Shown: piece by piece, positions 6,691 through 6,863 of the stretch
How positions within the stretch are numbered: the first letter of the stretch is position 1
Layout of the letters: each line of letters starts with the position of its first letter
Assembly: GCA_027036095.1 (NCBI GenBank)
Contig: JALVTA010000134.1
Span: 1 to 6,863 of the forward strand
Source of the DNA: Thiotrichales bacterium
GTDB lineage: Bacteria; Pseudomonadota; Gammaproteobacteria; Thiomicrospirales; Thiomicrospiraceae
Length of the DNA: 6,863 nucleotides
Reading direction: 5' to 3'
Notes under the pieces: generated by a model
The model's database searches: none
The model's input: only the letters and a program-made list of their open reading frames with translations
What the model was told of the DNA's origin: nothing
Program-made: the position numbers and the translations under genes

Positions 6691-6720
6691 CAGGCCGCAC
6701 ATGCGGCCTGTTTTTGTTTC
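6691..6720 (+). terminator. Strong rho-independent terminator after the ammonium transporter gene
   Basis: CAGGCCGC (6691-6698) pairs perfectly with GCGGCCTG (6703-6710) around the 4-base loop ACAT, followed by TTTTTGTTTC. It begins 31 bases after the stop codon. The ten bases after the stem are identical to those after the terminator at 4863. A perfect TATAAT at 6668-6673 lies just before it. Confidence 0.93.
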
Positions 6721-6723
6721 GGG

Positions 6724-6729
6724 AGGAGG
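6724..6729 (+). promoter_or_regulatory. Shine-Dalgarno site that fixes a TTG start
   Basis: AGGAGG, within the longer GGGAGGAGG (6721-6729), is a full anti-Shine-Dalgarno match 6 bases before TTG at 6736. There is no ATG or GTG in that frame between the in-frame TGA at 6685 and this TTG, so the TTG is the likely start of the next gene. Confidence 0.75.
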
Positions 6730-6735
6730 CCCGCC

Positions 6736-6863
6736 TTGATTGAATCGCTGAACGCAGAGCGTCTTTACCGTTCCACCCGTTTCGAAGAGGATCCGCGCCA
6801 GCAGCCCTGCGACATCACCCGCTACATGAAGCGGGTGCACCCCCGCGCGTGGCAGTCGCTGGC
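6736..6863 (+). CDS. Unrecognised protein, N-terminal 42 residues only
   Basis: The frame opens with TTG behind a very good ribosome binding site and stays open to the window edge. The visible protein begins MIESLNAERLYRSTRF and continues with EEDPRQQPCDITRYMKR. It is charged, with no signal peptide and no membrane segment, so the visible part looks cytoplasmic. I do not recognise the family from 42 residues and assign no function. It follows the ammonium channel gene in the same direction, 75 bases after its stop, but a strong terminator lies between them, so it is probably a separate transcription unit. A perfect TATAAT at 6668-6673 could serve it, although transcripts from there would have to pass the hairpin. 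Codon use resembles the neighbours. Confidence 0.65.
   Translation, partial: MIESLNAERLYRSTRFEEDPRQQPCDITRYMKRVHPRAWQSL

Noticed and set aside
5368..6840. 490-codon open frame on the minus strand opposite the ammonium transporter gene
   Set aside because: It runs through both flanking intergenic regions and the terminator, is rich in His, Gln and Asp with no known fold, and is explained by codon bias of the transporter gene.

Overview
The window looks like a piece of a chromosome from a GC-rich, respiring Gram-negative bacterium, most likely a gammaproteobacterium or a close relative. The evidence is a full-length proteobacterial HrpA helicase, an outer-membrane-type lipoprotein signal, c-type cytochromes exported to the periplasm, an FNR-type operator and Shine-Dalgarno sites of the usual proteobacterial form. 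I cannot name the genus. There are no tRNA or rRNA genes, transposons, CRISPR arrays or phage genes. All genes are on the + strand and gene density is high: no gap without a gene exceeds about 150 bases.

Layout. (1) Bases 1-188 hold the 3' end of a SlyD-like FKBP prolyl isomerase. Its reading frame is broken by one missing base near 123. (2) Bases 188-4117 hold hrpA, a large DEAH-box RNA helicase whose start codon overlaps the (frame-corrected) slyD stop by one base. (3) Bases 4210-4830 hold a lipoprotein with a C-terminal monohaem cytochrome c domain on a stalk of five 11-residue Ala/Lys/Glu repeats. It has its own promoter and a strong terminator. (4) Bases 4981-5307 hold a small periplasmic monohaem cytochrome c related to the cytochrome domain of the lipoprotein. 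A near-perfect FNR/ANR box lies exactly where a class II FNR-activated promoter needs it. (5) Bases 5440-6660 hold an Amt-family ammonium channel, followed by a textbook terminator. (6) At 6736 a new gene starts with TTG behind a strong ribosome binding site and runs off the window; I do not recognise it.

How the genes work together. slyD-hrpA looks like a translationally coupled pair for protein folding and RNA or ribosome maintenance. The two cytochromes are neighbouring paralogues with separate transcription signals. One is probably anchored to the outer membrane and the other soluble in the periplasm, and at least the second is probably induced at low oxygen. They may pass electrons along the same route, but no oxidase or reductase is in view to name the partners. 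The ammonium channel appears to be a single-gene unit; no glnK lies next to it. I see no clear new multi-gene system. The points most worth a second look are the FNR-type promoter, the repeat stalk of the lipoprotein cytochrome, the slyD frameshift, and the unusual C-terminal tail of the ammonium channel.
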